DNA of 64,000 bases from Quercus robur (lineage: Eukaryota > Streptophyta > Magnoliopsida > Fagales > Fagaceae), in NCBI RefSeq assembly GCF_932294415.1, contig NC_065544.1, positions 18,885,351-18,949,350 of the forward strand, given 5' to 3'. Below, piece by piece: positions 58,161 through 64,000 of the stretch. Every line of letters starts with the position of its first letter. Positions within the stretch are counted from its first letter, which is position 1. The notes under the pieces are model-generated. The model had not been told where the DNA came from and made no database searches. It saw only the letters and a list, made by a program, of their open reading frames with translations. Made by a program: the position numbers and the translations under genes.

Positions 58161-59029
58161 CTCAACAGTTAATGAACAGTTAATCTCTAGATTTGCAAAA
58201 GTTGAATGTACATAATCATCAGTTGTCAGACATTAACAACAACATTTTGTATTGCACAGAATGTGTAGACATTAACAATAACGTCTAATGTTCATAGGTA
58301 GAAATTTTTGGAAATCATTATTACTTGAATCTGAGAAGTCTGAAATATCTCTTTCATCATCTAATGCAGTAACTTCTTTCCAACCCATTTCCCTCCATAG
58401 TGGTTTGTGTATGTCTGTAGTTGTTGATCTGTGCAATAATTGCGTCAATGCTAAAAACAGTTTATGCAGAAAACAGTGAACAATTTTTATGAGAAAACAG
58501 TGAACAGTTTTACTTAATGCAAAAAAAAAAATTTTATGAATGCAGTAAGCAGATTCGAATATACAGTAAATAGGATGTGCAGAGAGAAAATTTTATTAAT
58601 GTAGAAACAGATTTTATCAATGCAGAAAAATATATTCGATTATTGTGAAATTCAAACATGAAAAAGCATTCAGATTTGACATTTAAATTTAGAAAACACG
58701 ATTTCACTAGGTGTTTTATGAGAAAAAAGCGAACAATTTCTTAAATAGTGAACAGAAAATAATATACGCATAAAAGAGAGTTAACAATTTTTTAAATAAT
58801 GCTGAATAGAAAATAATTTTATGCAGAATGCTAGAAATAGTTTATGCAGAAAACAGTGAACAATTTTTATGAAAAAACAGTGAACAGTTTTAATTAATGC
58901 AAAAAACAGATTTTATGAATGCAGTAAGCAAATTTGAATATATAGTAAATATGATGTGCAGAGAGCAAATTTTATTAATGTAGAAACAGATTTTGTCAAT
59001 GCATAAAATTTTTTTTTTTTTTGCATTTT

Positions 59030-59222
59030 ATTTATGAAAGGTACTCGAGCTTGGTATACTCGAGTATTGTGTTGCATGGTACTCGAGTTTACCAAGCTCG
59101 AGTACCACATAATTTTTTTTAATCGCACAAATCCAAGTGGTAGTTTGCCATTTATTTCCGAAACAGTGTTTTTTTGCTAAAAATTTCCAAAAAAGGTGGT
59201 ATTTGGCCATTTTGGCCAAATA
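59030..59222. repeat. Internal third TIR copy with a deletion
   Basis: It has the same orientation as the right TIR and the same CTCGAG motifs and GGCCATTTTGGCC end, but lacks about 65 bp found in the other two copies (the segment around GAACTGATGAGG). It has no matching target duplication. Confidence 0.75.
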
Positions 59223-59756
59223 TTGGAGAGAACAATTTGGAAGGATCATATACTACTAAAGGTAAGTTATACAATGCTCAGACTCTTATATACACAGTAA
59301 GATAATCATTACCAACATAATTTTAGAAAACCATAACCTATTATAAACTTTTTATAAATATTTTTCATGAGATTTCTTTAAAAAAAAAATGAAACTAAAC
59401 TTGTGTTCCTTAACATTTGAACCATTCTAACACATGATTCTTTTGTAATTTAAAATAAATTTCGTATTACATTTTCCAATCCTTTATTATTCTCGATAAT
59501 AATTTTGCATCTCTTGCAATTCTAGTTATAATGATTTGGAATCACTTGTTAAAATTCCATAGCCTTCAAAAGAACATAGAGATCTTTTGTAACTCAATCA
59601 GTTTATGCACATATTTGAAGACCAATGGAACTCGAAAAATGGCTGTCATGTTTACTTTACCACTTTCTCATGAAAGTAACAAAAGCAGAAGTTTCAGACA
59701 TTGATAGTTTGTTTCATGCTTTTGAAAACCATGTTGTATAGATTTTGGATTTTAGG

Positions 59757-59798
<42 letters not shown>
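59757..59798. repeat. Poly(A), 42 nt
   Basis: An uninterrupted A tract inside the MULE-like element, between the third TIR copy and the right TIR. It may be the tail of a retroposed sequence whose body I could not identify. Confidence 0.7.
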
Positions 59799-59800
<2 letters not shown>

Positions 59801-60235
59801 AACAAGTAAAAAGTTGTAATAGAAGCATTTACTTTTAAATTTGTTGACATTCTTGTTATAAAATTCCACCTAAATAGGAAAAATGTATTTTCCTATGGAC
59901 AAATTATTTAGTTTTCACTCGTTTAACTGATGATGTTGATGATAAAAACAAAGTGGACATTTCTAATTCTTTCTTGGATTTGTAACTGTTAAACCAAAAT
60001 CTGTATATATTGCTTTTATTTAAACTTTACATATAGCATGCCACATATCTTTCCGTAACTATTTCATAGTATACAATATTAATAATTTTTTTTTTTTTTT
60101 TTACAATTTCCATGTCTAAAAATTTTATTATTATTTTAGAGTTAGGTGCACTAAACAACCTAGAGCAGTTGTACTTGGAGTTATTATTATTTTATGTTTA
60201 TTTGTTGTTTATCCCCAAACAAAAAAAAAAAAAAA

Positions 60236-60560
60236 AAATTTACATGGTACTCGAGTTTGGTAAACTCGAGTACTGTAGAATTTTTTTTTTTTTTTTTTGC
60301 ATTTTATTTATAAAAGGTACTCGAGCTTGGTATACTCGAGTATTGTGTTGCATGGTACTCGAGTTTACCAAGCTCGAGTACCACATAATTTTTTTTAATT
60401 GCACAAACCCAACTCAGCAGTGCCACGATGGCAGAACTGATGAGGAACTTGAGTTTCTGAAACTCGAGTTCTAGAAAAAGTGGTAGTTTGCCATTTATTT
60501 TTGAAACAGTGTTTTTTTGCTAAAAATTTCCAAAAAATGTGGTATTTGGCCATTTTGGCC
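60236..60560. repeat. Right TIR of the MULE-like element
   Basis: Inverted relative to 55064-55397, it ends GGCCATTTTGGCC and is followed by the target duplication CAATCTTTTA. Confidence 0.85.
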
Positions 60561-60570
60561 CAATCTTTTA

Positions 60571-61127
60571 TCATAAACAGTGTCGTTTGTGGTAGTCTTT
60601 GTTTCGAAGTGAATCTTATGTTTAACACTTGCTATTTAGGATTTGTTGTAAAATTTTTGTGAATGTAGCATATCTTTAAAAAAAAAAAAAAGAAAAAAAA
60701 AAAAGCAAATGATCTTGTTTGATGGAGAGAGGAATAACATAATGGGCGAGGATAATTAATTGGGGTGTTAAGGAGGGAAGCCAAAAAAGTTGGGAGGTAT
60801 TAAATAGCTAAGAATAATTGAAAAAAAAAATGTTTTGGATCCTAAAAAATTTAAAATAGCTTTTAATATTTTTGCATACTCACCACTGCATATGTATAAC
60901 TTAAAAAAAAAAAAAAATCGATAATTGGGGAAAGATGATTTATCAAATTTGAACCCCTTGAATGTTTTATTTAGAAACACCAAGAGACACCATCTGAGTC
61001 AAGGCGACTTTTATTTTTTATGTTTTGGGAGTGCAATATCCGAGTCAAGGAAGCAAAAGCAGTTGTTATTTTGAAATAACCGTTATAATGACTGCTTGCA
61101 TTGGTGCTTACTTGGGCCAATAGTCTA
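60571..61127. other. Intergenic, no gene recognised
   Basis: A-rich stretches near 60680-60705 and 60902-60916; no frame supported. Confidence 0.4.
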
Positions 61128-61135
61128 TTTGAATG

Positions 61136-61828
61136 CAAGGTTTTCAGACCCGGACCGTTCAAAGAACCGGAGAAGGGAGAGGTTCAAGGTTTTTAAGGTC
61201 GGACCGAGGTCCAACCAAGGTCGAACCGTGATGACGTCAAAATTAATTTAATATTAATTAAAATACAAATAAATGTATTAAATGTGTAAAAATATGAAAA
61301 TTTACCCTTAAAAAAATATTAAGCAATTAAAATAACTTTCAAATGTATTTTCATTATTTTTATAAAGTGAATAGAAAATAATAAATATAAACAAGCTTTA
61401 ACAAATTGTATTTATTATTCTTTCAAATAAAAAATGCATTTTAATTTAAAATAAAATCATTTTTAACATAAATTTACAATTTTCATATTCATATTTATTG
61501 ATGTGAAAGAATAATTCTTGAATAAAAAAAAAAAGAAAATACTATTAAGTAAATGGTGATAAAATTAAATCCAAAACTATTAATCTTGTAGAATTAAAAT
61601 AAATGAAATATAAGTTTCAAGAAGGACACAAGGAAGCCTAGTAGTTCAATGGTTAGCGTGTTGGACAAAGGACCAAATTCCTAGGAGATCGCTGGTTCTA
61701 TTCTTGAAGTGTGCGTTTTACCCAATTAATTTCAGAACCACTTTTCACTTGTTAAAGAACCGGGTTAGGACCCGGGTCATGGGTAAGCGGGTCGGACCGT
61801 CCAATCCGGTCCGGATTTCACAACCTGG
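61136..61828. mobile_element. hAT non-autonomous element, 693 bp
   Basis: The ends are CAAGGTTTTCAGACCCGG and, read inward from the right, CCAGGTTGTGAAATCCGG. The 8-bp target duplication TTTGAATG is exact at 61128-61135 and 61829-61836, which defines hAT. The left terminus is rich in GGTTCAAGG, GGTCGAACC and TGACGTCA. It resembles the left end of 21530-28544. Confidence 0.9.
61634..61714 (+). ncRNA. Degenerate tRNA-like segment inside the hAT element
   Basis: GCCTAGTAGTTCAATGGTTA resembles a tRNA 5' half with an A-box, and GCTGGTTCTATTCTTG a B-box about 40 nt on. The acceptor stem and T-arm do not pair cleanly, so it is a tRNA-derived remnant, probably a captured SINE head, rather than a working tRNA. 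Confidence 0.4.
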
Positions 61829-61836
61829 TTTGAATG

Positions 61837-62860
61837 TTGTGATATTGGAGATGGTTTGTAAATGTCTAGTTATTCAACCATTATTAATTAAGCACCATAC
61901 ATTGTTGAAACTTGAAAGGTGTAATGTACGTTTTGTCCATTAACGAATTTAAGTTTAAGGTTGCTAGACCTAATATAGGTGACAACTCCATTTACAAATT
62001 TTGCCATGATCCACCCTAGGCCAAGGCATACTTCCCAAAAGAAAGACCCGTTGCGGGCGCTTGCGCCCACAACTATCATGAAGGACAAGCAAAGAGGAGG
62101 AGAGGGAAATTAAGTGTGAGGCCTGAGGACATTACACGTGTCCTTGGCAATGGTCCAAACTCGTACTAATTAATGAGAGGTGTCCTGCAACATCTGATCA
62201 TCATGAGCTAAATTCTCTCTCATGGTAGTGCTAGGTGTCCATGCCAGACTGCATACTTCTCTTCCTCCAATGGCATTCACACTATTGGCGCGAGCCAAAG
62301 TCCATGTGGAGGGCCAAGATGTAGCCAAGTCGATATGCTCATTTACACCAACTTGCATACTGTATAGACGCTAAGGGTTTTTTTGTTTTATTTGTGTTTT
62401 GTCTTTGATGCGTGTGTTTACTGCTAAGTAAGGACAAAATTATTTTATTTAAAATTCTTTAAAGGACTGGGTTATTTGTTTTGGGTAAAATATGTTGGTT
62501 GTGCTTAATTTTTTTAGTTTTGCTAATGGTATTTTTTGTTGTTGCGCTAATTTTTTTTGGACTCATATATTTTGTTTTAAATTTCAGATCTATAAATATT
62601 ATGACCTTTAAAAGGAGGAAAATGTTAAAGATACAAACATTTTCCCATAAATTAATGATGTGGTGAATAGTTATTGGTAACTAAAAAAATAATATAAGTA
62701 GTAAGTTTAGATACGAATCATTAAGAATTTGCTATCTTAATAGTTTATAAAAATATTATAGAAAAGTTTGTAACTATAGTATTAGTGTATTATTCTTAAA
62801 AGAATCAATGATACTATTAGGGGGGAAAAGTATAATTTTATAGAATAAAATTGCTAAAAT
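61837..62860. other. Intergenic, no gene recognised
   Basis: A GC-richer patch at 61990-62350 (including the GCGGGCGCTTGCGCCC palindrome near 62053) has no homologous frame. The rest is AT-rich. Confidence 0.4.
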
Positions 62861-63925
62861 TGATACAAAATAATATATTACTTTTTTTTAAAAAAGGCTT
62901 TAATTATGTGCCAAATTTAATTGTATTTTCTTCAATCATTTCACAGTATTTATGTGGGTTTATTTGTAAAGTATGAATGTGAGAGATTGGTGAAGAATCA
63001 AGCTTCAAAGAAGAATCAGTGCAGTTCACGACTAGCTCGTGAGAAGCTCGCGAGAAGAGTAACCCGTGAAAGGCCACGTGTGAAGTACATAATTAGAAGT
63101 TTAAGAGTCATGCTAGACTGTCAAATTCACGAGTACTTTGTGAGAAAGGCCATCTTGTGAGGTATCTACGAATCTCTCTGTTTGGCATAAAGAAAAAAGT
63201 GTTTTACCAAATTCTTTACCCACACTATATATACTCTCATTACCCACGAAATGTAAGGAGTGCTTTTCAGAGAGAAAACCCTAACAAAAACACTTGAGAG
63301 TTAGAGATTGTTATACCCACAATCATCTACACATTTTCTCTTGGTTTTCCTCTACTCCTACATCTCCATCTCTACATCCTTGAGAGCTTCTTAGTCCAAA
63401 CACTTACCTCACCCAATCTAAGTGTTGAGTCAAGCTTTGGTACCTTTGGGAAGCATTGGAATGAGCTATTAAGTGGCCGATGCAATTGGGCTAAATTGCA
63501 GGATCCGGAAAGCTAGTGAAGACAAGACTCCAAGAAGTTCGTTGGTAGCAGGAGCTTGGAAGGCTCAAATACATGGGGTAGACTTGGCTTGGAGGGTCTT
63601 TTGTTATTCGTGTACTCCAACTTATTCATTAGTGGATTGATTTCGACTTGGAGAGTCGCGAAAAGGTTTTTTGCCAAATTCTTCGGTTTCCTCTTTAATA
63701 ACACGTCTTGATGTTATCTTGCATTTGCATCTCTCTTCCCTACTCTTTGAACTTTTCTTTTATTGTTCATTGTGATTGAATATGGCTTAGAGTAGTGTTA
63801 CCGGTTTATTGCACATATTTACTCTTATTCTGCACTTTGATAAGTTAGAGTAAAATCAATCTAGTCGTAATTTTAAAATTGGGGTCTGAACAAGTATTAG
63901 TGTTTTCACACTAATTGTGCTTTCA
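62861..63925 (+). mobile_element. LTR (probably solo), same family as 50309-51416
   Basis: Shared blocks with the first copy include GTGCCAAATTT, GGATCCGGAAAGCTAG, GGCTTGGAGGGTCT, TTAGTGGATTG and CTTCGGTTTCCTCTT, with a matching end CTTTCA. Palindromic CTCGTGAG/CTCGCGAG motifs lie near 63033-63055 and a TATATATA near 63225. The left edge is uncertain (62861-62900) and no target duplication was found. It is more diverged than the first copy. Confidence 0.7.
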
Positions 63926-64000
63926 CTATCATAGAGATATCCAAATTCATCACACGGTTACAAGCTAGTTTGAATCAAAAGGTGTAAATATAAGGTTCTA

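Larger units (their letters stand above)
55064..60560. mobile_element. Non-autonomous Mutator-like (MULE) fold-back element
   Basis: The terminal inverted repeats of about 320 bp begin GGCCAAAATGGCC and are highly similar. A 10-bp target duplication CAATCTTTTA lies at 55054-55063 and 60561-60570. Long TIRs and a 9-11-bp duplication define the Mutator superfamily. The TIRs are full of CTCGAG palindromes. The interior holds ~390-bp repeats (starting near 55595, 55985 and 56635), ~95-bp repeats (57240-57960), a central inverted repeat, then inverted copies of the ~390-bp repeat (58440-59010) and a third TIR-like segment at 59030-59222. No transposase frame is present. Confidence 0.85.

Noticed and set aside
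60112-60474. 120-residue frame across the right TIR
   Set aside because: It reads through poly(A)/poly(T) and CTCGAG repeats of the MULE terminus.
61634-61714. Functional tRNA gene
   Set aside because: A- and B-box similarity only; stems do not pair well and it lies inside a hAT element.

Overview
The window reads as nuclear DNA of a woody eudicot. It is AT-rich, has plant intron-containing genes, and is dense in plant transposon families. The mix of LTR families and the LRK10L-type kinase debris resemble oak/chestnut (Fagaceae) sequence, but that assignment is from memory and untested. There are no bacterial, organellar, rRNA or CRISPR features.

Layout. 1-6560: a minisatellite interrupted by a complete Ty1/copia retrotransposon (1074-6247) with identical LTRs, a 5-bp target duplication and an uninterrupted gag-pol frame. 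9632-9962: the last exon of a Thr/Pro-rich, GPI-anchored, X8/PDCB-like protein whose other exons are not visible. 10.5-17.5 kb: intergenic DNA with MITE, SINE and LINE remnants. 18028-20895 (minus): an intact single-exon LRR receptor-like protein. 21494-28544: a hAT-like element whose 3' end has been amplified into ten ~620-bp tandem units. 30465-31559: a dead LRK10L-type receptor kinase. 34806-40103: a 5'-truncated Sirevirus-type copia element with pol, env-like region and 3' LTR. 42946-50228 (minus): a seven-exon cyclic-nucleotide-gated channel (CNGC) with a GC-AG intron and a one-base frameshift in exon 6; a solo LTR lies about 80 bp upstream of its proposed start. 52.8-54.5 kb: a second solo LTR and a CACTA MITE. 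55064-60560: a non-autonomous Mutator-like element with ~320-bp TIRs, a 10-bp target duplication and a fold-back interior. 61136-61828: a hAT MITE with an 8-bp target duplication and a tRNA-like segment. 62.9-63.9 kb: a second LTR of the family that flanks the CNGC gene.

Only three host loci are convincing: the X8 exon, the RLP and the CNGC. The RLP and CNGC are membrane proteins of types often involved in immune or calcium signalling, but nothing here shows that they act together. The most unusual structures are the hAT-derived macrosatellite, the Mutator-like fold-back element, the regulatory-looking copia leader, and the CNGC locus with its GC-AG intron, frameshift and nearby LTR. Exon boundaries were read by eye from splice consensus and family homology, so they need transcript support.
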